Positions 11,854-22,631 of a DNA stretch of 64,000 nucleotides are shown here, piece by piece. Made by a program: the position numbers and the translations under genes. Position 1 is the stretch's first letter, and each line of letters begins with the position of its first letter. Source of the DNA: Sesamum alatum (lineage: Eukaryota; Streptophyta; Magnoliopsida; Lamiales; Pedaliaceae); NCBI GenBank assembly GCA_034509735.1, contig JACGWO010000012.1, positions 6,880,367 through 6,944,366 on the forward strand, written 5' to 3'. The notes beneath the pieces were generated by a model that was not told the DNA's origin, searched no databases, and saw nothing but the letters and a program-made list of their open reading frames with translations.

Positions 11854-13553
11854 TCAAGTTGGACTTGGACCCAACGTGATCAAGCCCAGCTTGCTACATA
11901 GCTGAGTGAACTGGGGAGCATTCAAAGTCTTTGTAAACAATCTGCCACCTGCATCTTGGAAGATATGTGTTGTGGACTGATAAGGCCATCCATACTTGTT
12001 TCTCACCACATGACAATCCGTCTCTAGATTCTTGGTTCTTTCATGGAAAACCGGGTTAGCTGTGATATGTAATGTCGCCTTGTTGTCGCAATAAAATGGT
12101 ATTAGCTTGTGAACTTGCATACCCAACTCCTCCATGAGGTAGGTGATCCAAGTTAGCTCACAAACTGTTGACCCCATGCTTCTATATTCTGCCTCGGCCG
12201 TTGAATGTGAGATTGTGGTTTGCTTCTTTGTTCTCCATGCAATTGGTGAGGGTCCCAACAGGATGCAGTAACCTGTCAATGATTTCCTTGAGTCCTTGCA
12301 AGCCCCCCAATCTGCATCACAAAAGGCTGTTAGCTTTAATGAATTGTTGAAAGGGAAAAACAAACCTGTGGAAGAGCATCCCTTCAAGTATCTGACCAAA
12401 TGAATAGCAGCATCCCAGTGCCCCTTGCACGGCCGTTGTAAGTGTTGACTTAGTTGTTGTGCTGCATGTGTAACATCTGGCCTAGTGAAACCTAAGTACA
12501 AGATCCTTCCCACAAGTCTTCTATATTTGGTGGGATCTGAGATTAGTTCTCCCAAGTCAGCAACCAACTTGATCCCTGTTGGCAGTGGAGTTCCTGCAGC
12601 CTTTCCTTGAGAGAGCCCTACGTCCTTGACAATATCCATAATATACTTTCTTTGTGTAGCTATCATGCCCTCACTGGACCTAGCAATTTCAACCCCAAGA
12701 AAATACTTTGCAGCCCCAAGGTCTTTAACGGTGAACTCCTTGTCCAAGTACCTTTTGACCTCTTGGATCTGTTCCTCACCTGAGGCTGTCAACAAGATGT
12801 CATCCACATAGACAATCAAAACCACCAAGCCTACCCCTGACCCCTTCACAAACAAGCAATGCTCATGATGAGATTGTCTAAAACCAAAAACTGCCATTTT
12901 CTCACAAAATACCTGGTTCCATTGCCTAGATGCCTGTTTCAAACCATATAATGATTTTTCCAGTTTGCACACAAAACCTGCTGGTACCTTTTATCCTTCT
13001 GGTGGTTCCATATAAATGTCCTCATCTAGAGAACCATGCAAAAATGCATTATTTACATCTACTTGATGAAGTGGCCAACCTCTTGAAGCCACCATCTCCA
13101 AAAACCAATCTCACTATAACAGGCTTAGCTATAGGAGCAAAACAATCAGTATAATCAATCCCTTCAACTTGGTTGTACCTTTTTGCCACCAACCTAGCTT
13201 TATGTCTTTCCACTGTTCCATTTGCTTTTAACTTCAGTTTATACACCCACTTACTTCCTATGCACCTTTTATCTAAAGGGAGTTTAGTAATTTTCCATGT
13301 CCCATTCTTTTTCCAGTGCTGAAATCTCTGACTGCATGGCCTCCTCCCATTCTGGCTTGCCTTGTGCTTCCAAGAAGCTTCTTGGTTTCTGCAGTGAAGA
13401 AATAGAATCTACAAAGCACAAATGATCTGAACAGATAGAGGTAAATTGTGGAATGGCACATGTATCAGATGCATTGCATATAAAATCCCTGAATCTAGCA
13501 GGTTTCACAATCTGTCTGCTAGATCTCCTAAGCTGTGGAGGCCCTTCCTGCAT
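11854..13553 (-). pseudogene. Ty1/Copia pol: reverse transcriptase and RNase H, 5' truncated
   Basis: Minus strand, read from high to low coordinates. A post-integrase linker starts near 13553 (RRSSRQIVKPARF). RT follows from about 13246 (KARLVAKRYNQVEGIDYTDCF), with [12 protein letters not shown] and the catalytic YVDD near 12810. RNase H includes AFCDADWGACKDSRKSLTGY, STAEAEYRSM and FYCDNKA. The last 372 codons (12972-11854) are still open. Upstream there is a TAA near 12990, where related elements have Tyr or His after PPEG, and a frame change near 13090. Gag, protease and integrase are absent; homology stops at a head-to-head junction with the next Copia near 13555. Confidence 0.93.
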
Positions 13554-13555
13554 CT

Positions 13556-15169
13556 CTACAGGAACTCTATTATGAGAGTCAATGAATGTCTCAAATCTGA
13601 AGGTGTTCTATCTGATAATATTGAGAAATTCAAATTCTGTCAGGAATGCATCATGGGTAAACAACATAAGGTTCAATTTCCTGTCACACCTTACCCCAAC
13701 CCCACATCCTCATCTTGCATCTTAGACTATGTGCATGTGGACGTTTGGGGGCCTTCTAATACCCCAACACATGGTGGGAAAGTATTTTTTTATCTATCAT
13801 TGATAACTTTTCCAGAAAGGTTTTCGTGTTTCTGATGAAGTGTAAATCTGAGATTTTTGAACATTTTCAAAAATGGAAAGTCTTGGTTGAAAACTAAATC
13901 GAAAAAACACTAAAAGCTTTGCGCACTGATAATGGTCTGGAATTTTGCAATCAGAGTTTTTCTAAGCTATGTGATAAATATGGAATAAAGAGGCACAAAA
14001 ACTAATCCTTATACACCTCAGCAAAACGGTGTTGTTGAACAAATGAACAGAACCATTCTGGAAAAAGTGAGATGCATGATTGTAAGTTCTGGTGTGCCTA
14101 AATCTTTTTGGGGTGAAGTAGTGTTGACTGCGGTTCACCTAATAAACAGATCTCCTTTTGTCCCTTTAGGTGGCAAGATTCCTGAATCTATGTGGTCTGG
14201 TAAACAAGTTGATTTATCTTATTTACGTGTATTTGGTTATGTTGCATTTGTTCATCAAAGCATTGATAAACTTGAACCTAGATCACAAAAATGTATTTTT
14301 ATTGGATATATCCTGATGGGTTTAAGGGTTATCATTTGTGGCTCAGAAGCCAACCTGGGTTTAGAGTTCTTATCAGTAAGAATGTGGTCTTTAATGAATT
14401 AGATATGCCCTGTCTCTCTAAAATCTTAGATGAAAATGAACCTTCATTAAAACCGAATTTCGTTCAAGTAGAGGAAATTTCGGGGATAATCAACAGGTAG
14501 AGGGCAACATAGAATAGCACACTGATAATTCAAACCCTGATGATAACTTAAATGACTACCTGTTGGCTAGGGACAGAAACAAACGAGTACCTAGACTCCC
14601 CTCGAACTATAGTGATTTTCATGTTGCATTAAACATTGAATCTAGCGAACCTAGTACTCCTGAAGAAGCACTAAAATCTGAAGATTCTGAAAAATGGTTA
14701 AATGCAATGAAGGATGAAATGAAATCTTTGAGAGATAATAAAACATGGATTCTGGTCCCAAAGCCCAGTAGTGGGTCGGTCATCGGGTGTAAATGGATCT
14801 TTAGAATCAAACAGGAAGAACACTCAAAAAGGTTTAAAGCTAGACTTGTTGCAAAAGGGTTCACTCAAAAAAAATGTATTGATTACACTAAAGTGTTCTC
14901 GCGCTACTGTTAAGTATACTACTGTTCACATCTTGCTTGCTTTATCTTCTCATTTTGATTGGGAGTTAAAACAAATGGATGTGAAAAATGCATTTTTGCA
15001 TGGTGACTTAGAGGAGAATATTTACATGCATCAACCCACTGGTTTCATTGACAAATCCAAACCAGATCATGTATGTCGCTTAAAGAAATCTTTATATGGG
15101 TTGAAACAATCTCCAAGACAGTGGAAACAAGAAATTTGACACTTTCATGCACTCTTTAAAGTACACTAG
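13556..15169 (+). pseudogene. Ty1/Copia pol, first part: integrase and RT, 5' truncated
   Basis: The plus-strand Copia begins abruptly in the GAG-pre-integrase region (FKFCQECIMGKQHKVQFPV near 13627-13683). Integrase core follows (DYVHVDVWGP near 13725-13754; an LRTDNGLEFCNQ region near 13919-13950; TPQQNGVVEQMNRTIL near 14018-14060), then the RT start ([11 protein letters not shown] and [20 protein letters not shown], to [12 protein letters not shown] near 15085-15125). Several single-base frame changes break it (about 13835, 13995, 14330, 14890, 15140). It is interrupted inside RT at 15170 by a hAT-like element and resumes at 16708. Confidence 0.93.
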
Positions 15170-16699
15170 TAGGCCTGTCGATGGGCGGGTATTACCCTAT
15201 CCAGACCCGGACCCGATAAATACCCATAGTTATTACTTATGTATTTTACCCGGACCCTACCCATAGAATACCTATTGGGTCTTACCCATTCTATACCTAT
15301 ACTGATTGGGTTCATTATGGGTCTTACCCATTGGGTCTTACACATTAAAATGAATAAACTAATTATATATATTTCTTTGTAAATGATATCATAAACATAT
15401 TACTAATTTAGTATGGTAAAATTACATTTTGGTCCCATAGGATTGAGGGGTCAACATTTTTGGTCCCGCGCTTTCTGAAATGACCAATTTAGTCCCAAAA
15501 TTGGGTATTTTTGACACTTTTGGTCCTGCGCTTCCTAAAAAGGACCCATTTAGTCCTAAAATTGGGAATTTTTGACACATTTGGTCCCATTAGACGATTT
15601 CCGTAAAAAATGCTAACGACAAACGTCTCGTCGTTAGTGGGGGCACTTTGGGCAAAAACCTGGCAATAGGACAGTTAGGAGAAGCACTTGGAGGGAAAAA
15701 AGGGTTCCCACTAATGGCGGGACGTTTGCCGTTAATATTTTTGATGAAAATCGTCTAATGGGACCAAATGTGTCGAAAATTCTAATTTTGGCATTAAATT
15801 GGTCATTTCAGGAAGCGTGGGACCAAAAGTGTCAAAAATTCCAAATTTTGGGACTAAATTGATCATTTCAGGAAGCGCGGAACCAAAAGTGTTGACCCCC
15901 GAGTCCTATGGGACCAAAAGTGTAAATTTGCCAAATTAGTATATTAAATATATTTCATGAACTTACTGTCAATAAATCAAATTAAAAGTTATTTGAATTT
16001 TTAACATATGCAGATTGAATATAGTTGAAATATATACAACAATATTGACTTTGTTCAAATAATGAATCATATTAATTAATTACACATCGATATAGATTTG
16101 ATATAGGAACGTAAATTAAATAACCAACAGGAAAAATGTATGAAAATTATATTTTAACTTTAGAATGATTTTTTTTATTGATTTGAAAATCCGTTGAACT
16201 TTCATTTTATGAGTTTTTTACAATTCAAATTTGAAAAAATTTTATTAGTACCATATATTAGTTTAGCTTGACTTATCACTTTACATTCCAATTAATTTTA
16301 TCCAAAGTTAATTCGCAGTTGTCACTACGAAAATAAAGATGAAAAACTCTGGCAATTTTTTTTCAAAATATCAATATGTAAAAGTAAAAAAACAAAAACA
16401 ATGTACAAAAATTAAGAATTTTAGATGACAAGTAGAATCGACTCGATTAATCTATTAAAAATTTACAAGTTCAATGATTATAAGTTAACAGATATTTATG
16501 AATTTTTATAGTATTAGATTTTATCCATTCAAGACCCATACCCGCGGGTATTTTTGGGTCTAGAACCTACCCATACCCGAAACACTTATTACAATGGGTA
16601 TGGGTCCGGGTCTAATATAAAAATAATGGATCCGGATCCGGGTCTATTGGATAACTAATAGGTCTGGGTCTGGGTAATACCCGCCCATTGACAAGTCTA
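15170..16699. mobile_element. hAT-like non-autonomous element with 8-bp target duplication
   Basis: Flanked by exact copies of TACACTAG at 15162-15169 and 16700-16707, the 8-bp duplication typical of hAT transposons. The inverted ends start TAGGCCTGTCGATGGGCGGG on the left and, read from the right, TAGACTTGTCAATGGGCGGG. Subterminal regions are full of GGGT/ACCC motifs (ACCCGGACCC and similar). There is no transposase; the interior is AT-rich and contains a nested MITE at 15415-15932. It disrupts Copia RT, so it inserted after that element. Confidence 0.9.
15415..15932. mobile_element. Foldback MITE nested in the hAT element
   Basis: Ends GGTAAAATTACATTTTGGTC and, inverted from the right, GGCAAATTTACACTTTTGGT. 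The arms carry repeated GGTCCC / GGGACCAAA phrases. Flanks AATTTAGTAT and AAATTAGTAT agree at nine of ten bases, suggesting a 9-10-bp Mutator-type duplication. It belongs to the group of GGTCC-rich foldback elements seen many times later in the window. Confidence 0.78.
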
Positions 16700-16707
16700 T
16701 ACACTAG

Positions 16708-17729
16708 GAGTAACTATGATCATTGTTTGTACTTTAATATGATGGCAATATTCCTGGATTTCTTGTTATGTATGTGGATAATATGCTCATAGCTAGTCCC
16801 AACATGCTGCATGTTAATTATCTTCAAAACAGCCTTAGCAAGAATTTTGACAGGAAAGATCTTGGTGATGCTAAGAAATTTTGGGCATGACTATTGAAAG
16901 GGATAGAAAGAAATCCACTATTGTTTTGAATCAAAGTGCTTACGTTCTTTCTATGTTAGAAAAGTTTTCCATGTTAGAATCAAAAGCAACTTCGGTTCCC
17001 CTTTCATCTCATTTTCAACTTAGTAAAGATCAATGCCCCAAAACTGAGAAAGATAGGGAGAAAATGGAAAAAGTTCAAATGCGATTGGCTCAATCATGTT
17101 CTTAATGGTATGTTCTAGGCCTGATATTGCATATGTCATAAGCTGTCTCAGCAGATATATGTCTAACACTGGCCCCCCCATACTGGGAAGCCCTAAAATG
17201 GTTGTTAAGGTACCTTAAAGGCTTAGTTAGAAATGGCATTAAATTCACTAAGTTTCCTGATGGGGTAAACCTAGTTGGATATGTTGATTCTAGCTATGCT
17301 AATGACAAAGACAGTAGGAAGTCCACTACATCATATATCTTCACCTTGTGTGGTTCTTGCATTAGTTGAAAATCACAACTCCAACAAATTATTGCTTTAT
17401 CTACCACAGAAGCTGAGTCCATTGCTGCTACAGAAACATTTAAAGAAACTTTGTGGTTAGAGGGTCATATTAAAGAAATAGGTTTTCTGAGTCAAAAAGT
17501 AACTGTTTTCTCTGACAGTCACTCTGCAATACAAATCTACAAAAATCCTGTTTTTCATGATATAACAAAGCATATAGACGTTAGGTATCATTTTATCAGA
17601 GACACAGTCAAGAAAGAACTCATACATCTTGATAAAATTGAATTTGAGTCTAATCCTTCTCACACGGGGACCAAGTGTTTAAGTGTTGAAAAAATTACCA
17701 ACTGTTTGGATATTCTAAATTTGCGATAA
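16708..17729 (+). pseudogene. Ty1/Copia pol, second part: RT end and RNase H
   Basis: Continues the Copia frame of 13556-15169 beyond the hAT insertion. The RT catalytic motif at 16771-16782 reads YVDN, not YVDD, a single GAT-to-AAT change that should abolish polymerase activity. Then come LGMTIERDRKK (about 16880), SRPDIAYVISCLSRYMS (about 17112-17165), the RNase H segment VGYVDSSYANDKDSRKS (about 17273-17325), a TGA near 17368, ALSTTEAESIAATE, and FSDSHSAIQIYKNPVFH to the stop at 17727-17729. At least three frame changes. No clear 3' LTR follows. Confidence 0.92.
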
Positions 17730-18284
17730 ACTGTTTTTCTGTCACCGTTTCTTTCTTTTGCAGGTACCCAAGAATAAAAAAAAGACGATGATGAAAAGTC
17801 AAAGATTCGGCCTTGGTATCAGTCACCCTCAGGGGTCCTGGTCCAAGGTAGAAGGCGTGCACCATTTTACCAGGCTTTTTGTGGATTTGACGTCGTATAT
17901 ATATTTCGTCTACTTTGGAGTCTTGTGCACTGAAAAAAAATTTAATTAATTATTTCAAGCAATTATGACAATCTGAGTCTAAGGCAGCGCATTTACAATA
18001 AGACAAATTACACCGGGAGAAAAACTTGGGGCATATATCTTGATACCATTTGCATATCCAACTAGTAAGGTGCACTCAAGTTGCAAGTATGGCAATTAAA
18101 ATTTATTTTACTTTTTAAGCATTTTTTTAAAAGTATCATTATAAATATTATAAATATGTTATAAATTTTGAATTGTATAGAAAAATATAATTAATAACAG
18201 TTATTTGTTATGTATTAATATAATAAGATACCATAAGGAGCCATGGCGACATGCCATGGAGGGATCGGGACTATACAATACAAA
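17730..18284. other. Flank after the Copia element
   Basis: A purine-rich CAAGGTAGAAGG near 17845 could be the Copia polypurine tract, but I could not define an LTR after it. The rest is AT-rich with no gene. Confidence 0.4.
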
Positions 18285-18432
18285 ACCTCGCCGTAAAATC
18301 CGACCATGTAGGCGGAATATAAATCCGGCCATGTAGGCGGAAGGCGAGTGATACCAAAAATATACAAAAATCGCCAAAAATCCGACCATATAGGCGGAAT
18401 GTAAATCCGACCATGTAGGCGAAAGGCGATCA
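18285..18432. repeat. Duplicated 82-bp unit built on a TCCGACCATGTAGGCGGA motif
   Basis: Four copies of a near-palindromic 18-mer (TCCG...CGGA) start near 18299, 18324, 18381 and 18407. They form two dimers offset by about 82 bases, each framed by CGCC and GGCG. Frames across it are simple translations of the repeat. Confidence 0.85.
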
Positions 18433-18968
18433 AAATAAAGGAGTATCTTAAATTGTGATCTATATAAAGAGAATTTAAGTGAATAGGAATAGAGTAAATT
18501 TGGGAACCTTTTACGCTCCGTTAAATTAATAAGTACGAATTCAGTCTTAAAACACCACCAAAAGGCCCACACAACGCCATATTTGGCAAAAACCGGGCAG
18601 CAGTGGTAAAACAGACTTCCTTCATCCTCATAATTTAAGGGAACGACCCAAAGGGTCTCCTTTCCATATTCATTTATTTTCCCCGTATATTTATCATAAA
18701 TTTAAAATACTCTTTTTTTTTTTTTTTTAGAACCTTGCCATCTTCGTTGTCATGGATAATTCAACAGTATGAACTTAGCCTTCCATTAGGCTAAAAGCAA
18801 AATTAAAATGAATACAAATACAATAAATAAATACAATAATTTAAAGTAAAAAACTTACAGAAGTGTAAACTCGTACACAAAGCTGAAATCTTATTTAGTG
18901 AGGGACAAAGAAGGTGATATACATGTACAAGGGTATTTCCGGTCTGCCTCTAATGATCTAAGAGGGGG

Positions 18969-19112
18969 TATTTATAGGGAGGCCGGATCTGAAAGTATTA
19001 TTTCAAATCCGTCTGTGATTGACAGGTGTCTTATGCATTAAGACACATGGCTGGAGTTATCTCCAGACGTATTGCATGAATGACACGTGTCGCTGTATGT
19101 GTGACACGTGTT
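18969..19112 (-). promoter_or_regulatory. Promoter-like segment of the endogenous pararetrovirus
   Basis: On the minus strand, after the last viral ORF, there are two ACGTG-core boxes, GACACGTGTC (19082-19091) and its near copy (19103-19112), a related GACAGGTGTC at 19021-19030, and a TATAAATA at 18976-18969. G-box-like elements upstream of a TATA box are usual in plant pararetrovirus promoters that drive the pregenomic RNA. The position, after the last gene and before the next genome turn, is right. Activity is inferred. Confidence 0.55.
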
Positions 19113-19171
19113 GCTTTGACTCGGTCAAAATTTTCCGACTTTGTTTTCTTCCGGCATTATGCTGTCTGCTT

Positions 19172-19609
19172 TCATTTCTTCATTATTTTGGAGAAATTAC
19201 TTTCTTCCGATTCTTCTTCGGATCTTTTGTGGTAATCTATCCTTTGTTCCTCTGAAGATTCAGAAGTCCCAACTTTTGATTTTGCTTTCAAAGCAGTCCT
19301 GATTCCCTGAAATAGTTGATCAAGGATAATTTCGTGGTTGGATTCTTCAAATGGGTCTTGTGATTCCCCTGCTAAACAAGAATACTTATTTTCTTCATCT
19401 TTGGAAGAGGTTTCCATTGGGGACTCTGCTCCTGTCAGATTTCGTTTGAGATCTTTCTGGACTTGATTGAGATATTCCTCAATCATTTGTTCTTTAGAGA
19501 TAATACCTCTTTTGCTCCTGATTCTTTGCGATATTTGCTCGAATGGGCTAGGAGTCTGATTTTCTTCCTTCTCCAGGAGTGCCTTGTATTCTTGGAGTTT
19601 TTCCTCCAT
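19172..19609 (-). pseudogene. C-terminal part of the last viral ORF, acidic and helical
   Basis: 145 codons, Glu/Lys/Ser-rich with likely coiled-coil helix (MEEKLQEYKALLEKEENQ). It lies in another frame from the 352-codon ORF just upstream (20672-19614), separated by a run of eight A bases at which a one-base slip would join them. Probably the C-terminal third of one protein of about 500 residues. Function unknown; florendovirus-like genomes have an ORF2 of unknown role in this place. Confidence 0.6.
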
Positions 19610-19613
19610 TTCA

Positions 19614-20672
19614 TCAAGCGCTTCTTGACAAAAATATTTTTTTTGTTTCCGGATTGATGAGCATTAATTTACTCCAGAATTTAGAATAAGATTTCCTTTT
19701 AATACAAGGAATTTTTTGTAGGGTCATTCCTACTTCAGGTAGCCATTTCCATATCCATGGAAGTGAGAATTCCATAAAAAAGAAGAATGAGGCCATTCCT
19801 TCAATCCATTTCTGTGATTTTTCCGCCTGGATAATTTTTGGCGAACAATTAATCCATTCCGTATAATAACCCTGGAAAATTTCAGGGAGTATAGAAATTG
19901 GAGGACCATAATTTAACCACCATTGAAATACCCAATTTGGTACTTCTTGTTGGTAAACTAATGGACAAATTTTGAAAAACCATGTGTGTTTTCTCTTATA
20001 ATTTTCATAGAGAAAAGTTTTGTTGAATGCTTCAACATAGTCCCAATAATTAAATTTTATTGGGGATTTAGACTCTGGATGAATATATTCTTTTTCACCT
20101 AATGGGTTAATTCCCCATTCAACAGCAGTAATGAATTTTTTTATTACTGCTTTTGAGTAATTAAATTCTTTTCCATTATTGGAATAAGTGTGAGTAATTT
20201 CAACACTTTGCATTGCTTTCAGGATACACTCATAATGAGCCCTTGGTTTATATGAACCTGCTGTGAATGCTGTCACATCCAGATATCTTTTCATTAGATA
20301 CCATGGATCTTTTTCCCACCTTAAATCCTCATTTTCCAGAAGTATAATTACTTCCTGATGTTCACTAAATTTATAGTTTACTAACTCATCTTCTTCTTCC
20401 AATATTTTAGCATAAGATACTGAAGAAGATGATACTTCTTCGGCGGCGATTTTTTTCTGCTCCTTTTTAAATATGAGGAATTGCTGGAAGAGCTCATTTT
20501 CTTCCTCAGAGACTTTATTGTATCTTCCTATTCCGGAAATGTTGCCTTTAATTAATGATCTGTTACCTTGGCGTATAATTTCGCCTGGTCTAAATCTACC
20601 TCCTCTCTGATTGGAGGAGTTTCTGCCTCTTCCTCTTTGAGGAAGCATTCCTGCAATAAAAGGATTATTCAT
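19614..20672 (-). CDS. Viral ORF of unknown function (352 aa)
   Basis: Open frame with an Arg/Gly-rich start (MLPQRGRGRNSSNQRGGRF, residues 9-27), a Glu-rich helical segment, and an aromatic second half (CPLVYQQEVPNWVFQWWLNY; MASFFFFMEFSLPWIWKWLP). Its ATG overlaps the end of the preceding 123-aa ORF by eight bases (ATGAATAA), suggesting coupled translation. It ends in a frame break beside A8. I do not recognise a family by function; the place matches ORF2 of florendovirus-like genomes. The RG-rich start suggests RNA binding. Confidence 0.6.
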   Translation of the reverse strand: MNNPFIAGMLPQRGRGRNSSNQRGGRFRPGEIIRQGNRSLIKGNISGIGRYNKVSEEENELFQQFLIFKKEQKKIAAEEVSSSSVSYAKILEEEDELVNYKFSEHQEVIILLENEDLRWEKDPWYLMKRYLDVTAFTAGSYKPRAHYECILKAMQSVEITHTYSNNGKEFNYSKAVIKKFITAVEWGINPLGEKEYIHPESKSPIKFNYWDYVEAFNKTFLYENYKRKHTWFFKICPLVYQQEVPNWVFQWWLNYGPPISILPEIFQGYYTEWINCSPKIIQAEKSQKWIEGMASFFFFMEFSLPWIWKWLPEVGMTLQKIPCIKRKSYSKFWSKLMLINPETKKIFLSRSA

Positions 20673-21036
20673 TTAACCGGCATAATATCCTGCAATTTTT
20701 TTGGTGATACAGCAAATTTGCTATCCAAATATTTTTTATGCGATAATGATAAGACATGTCTGCATCTGGATGTTGAATAAGAATTTCCGAAATAATTTTT
20801 TTTCTCTCCTCAATCTTTTTTCTTATTATTCTCTGAATTCTTTTAAGTCGTGCCTTATATTCAATAGGCTCATCCCAAAATTCAAACCTATATACAGGCC
20901 ATTTTAGTCCATTCATCCAATAACTTTCTCCTTCAATTCTATCTTCAACCCAATAATCTGGGATTTTAGAGGAGGTACTTACTCCTATAAAGAATTCTCC
21001 TCCAATCCAGTTAAATTTACCAATGTCTGTGTTCAT
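20665..21036 (-). CDS. Small viral ORF of unknown function (123 aa)
   Basis: Starts MNTDIGKFNWIGGEFFIGVS within the last 20 bases of the RT/RNase H frame and ends overlapping the next ORF. It is basic in the middle (ARLKRIQRIIRKKIEERKK), with a likely amphipathic helix, and ends in a short Cys/Arg segment. The tight overlaps on both sides argue that it is a real viral gene and not chance. No family recognised. Confidence 0.55.
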   Translation of the reverse strand: MNTDIGKFNWIGGEFFIGVSTSSKIPDYWVEDRIEGESYWMNGLKWPVYRFEFWDEPIEYKARLKRIQRIIRKKIEERKKIISEILIQHPDADMSYHYRIKNIWIANLLYHQKNCRILCRLNE

Positions 21037-22075
21037 TTAGATATTCTCTTGATAAGAAGTCAGGAAGACTATTAGTCTTTCCTTTAATATGTTCTATTGT
21101 AAAATTAAATGGAGCTAAATGTGCTTGCCATCTAGCAAACATTTGTTTAGAAACATCATGCTTAAAGTCTTTGTTAAACATAAACTTAGCAGCAGAACAA
21201 TCTGTTCTGATAATAAATTCTTGGTTTAATAAGTCATCCTGGAATTTTAAAACACATTTAACAATAGCAAGAACTTCTTTAGCTACTGTAGCATAATTTA
21301 ATTGGGCTGCTTTCCATTTTCCAGAATGGAATCTAACTAAATATTCTTGTTTATTATTATCGATTTGTTTTAATATTCCTCCAAATCCTATTTCAGAAGC
21401 ATCTGTTTCTATTATTTTCTTCCAATTAGGATTTGCTAGTGTTAGACATGGTAATGATTTAACCTTCTGTTTTATTAGGTTAACTGCTTTAGTGTGATCT
21501 TCTGTCCATTCCACTGGATTTTTCTTGAGCCTATCATATAATAATGCTGTGTCTTGTGCAAGATTTTTGTAATATGGAGCTATATAATTTAGGCTTCCTA
21601 AAAATCTCTGTAATTGAGTTCTATCAATAATTTTATCCGGAAATTTATCTGCAAATTCTATGCATCTGTTAATGGGAATTATTTCTCCTTTTTCAATATT
21701 GTGACCTAAAAATCTTATCTTAGTTTGGAAGATACTCATTTTTGGTTTAGATATTACTAATCCATTTTGAATGACTATCGTTTTAAACATTTCTAAATGT
21801 TTAAAGTGGTCTTCTATGTTATTGGAGAAGACTAAGATGTCATCAATATAAACAATAATAAAGTTCGAGAATTGGTTAAAAATATCATTCTTGATATTTT
21901 GGAATTCTGAAGGTGCATTTTTCAGACCAAAAGGCATAACATTCCACTCATAATGGCCAAAAGGAACTGTAAATGCAGTTTTATATCTGTCTGATTCACT
22001 TATCTGAATCTGCCAATATCCTGATTTTAAGTCAAATTTTGAAAAAATTATTGCCTTATGCAATCTATCTAAAAG
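21017..22075 (-). pseudogene. Pararetrovirus reverse transcriptase and RNase H, main part
   Basis: Copies viral RNA to DNA in life. From about 22063 the frame shows KFDLKSGYWQIQI, the FGLKNAPSEFQ block, and the catalytic YIDDILVFSN intact near 21845-21875. The connection is FLGHNIEKGEI and LQRFLGSLNYIAPY. RNase H follows, with IIETDASEIGFGGIL (about 21375-21420) and IIRTDCSAAKFMF (about 21180-21220). It closes with a stop at 21017. The N-terminal RT part lies in another frame (22567-22244), so the gene is broken between about 22244 and 22075. No integrase follows, as expected for a caulimovirid. Confidence 0.9.
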
Positions 22076-22243
22076 ATCTTTTTTTATTGGGGATTGGATA
22101 TCTTATCCATTTTAAAACTTTATTGAGGGGCTTATAATTAATAACAAGTCTAGGTCTCCCTCTTTCCTGTTCTGCATGTTTATTAACATAAAAAGCAGTA
22201 CATGACCAAGGTGATTTAGAGGATCTAATTAGTTTTTTATCTA

Positions 22244-22567
22244 CTAATCCTTAATCTCCTCTTTGCATAACTCTAGATATTCGGAATTCATCTGACAAGG
22301 TCTCGCCTTAGTGGGAATATTTTTTTCTAAAAACTCATTTTCATATGGGAGGCTTACAATATGTTTCTTTCTATGCCAAAATGCATTAGGGTGTTCATTA
22401 CATGTCTCAAGTTCAAATTTATTTTGAACCATTTTAATTTTTGCTTGTAATTTTGGATTTTGAAGTAATTCATCTATCTGTAAAGAATTGATTTCTTCTT
22501 TTATAAAACAGATTTGATTTGTTTTAGAAATTATTAAATCTCTTATTTCATTAATAACTTTATCCAT
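22244..22567 (-). pseudogene. Pararetrovirus RT, N-terminal part
   Basis: 107 codons leading into RT: HIVSLPYENEFLEKNIPTKA and RPCQMNSEYLELCKEEI are the conserved entry to caulimovirid RT. A frame change at about 22244 and another before 22080 separate it from the catalytic part; the intervening 160 bases still carry RT-like sequence in other frames. Confidence 0.82.
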
Positions 22568-22631
22568 TGGTTGAGTAATAAATTCAAATTTTATTATCTC
22601 ATCTTCAAATGTTCCTATTATACCTTTGTCA

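Noticed and set aside
18713..18728. Definite viral poly(A) end
   Set aside because: No AATAAA at the right distance on the minus strand, so it may be an ordinary homopolymer; kept only as a weak observation.
19019..19255. 78-aa ORF rich in Cys and Phe
   Set aside because: Lies across the viral promoter and the antisense of the acidic viral ORF; no family.
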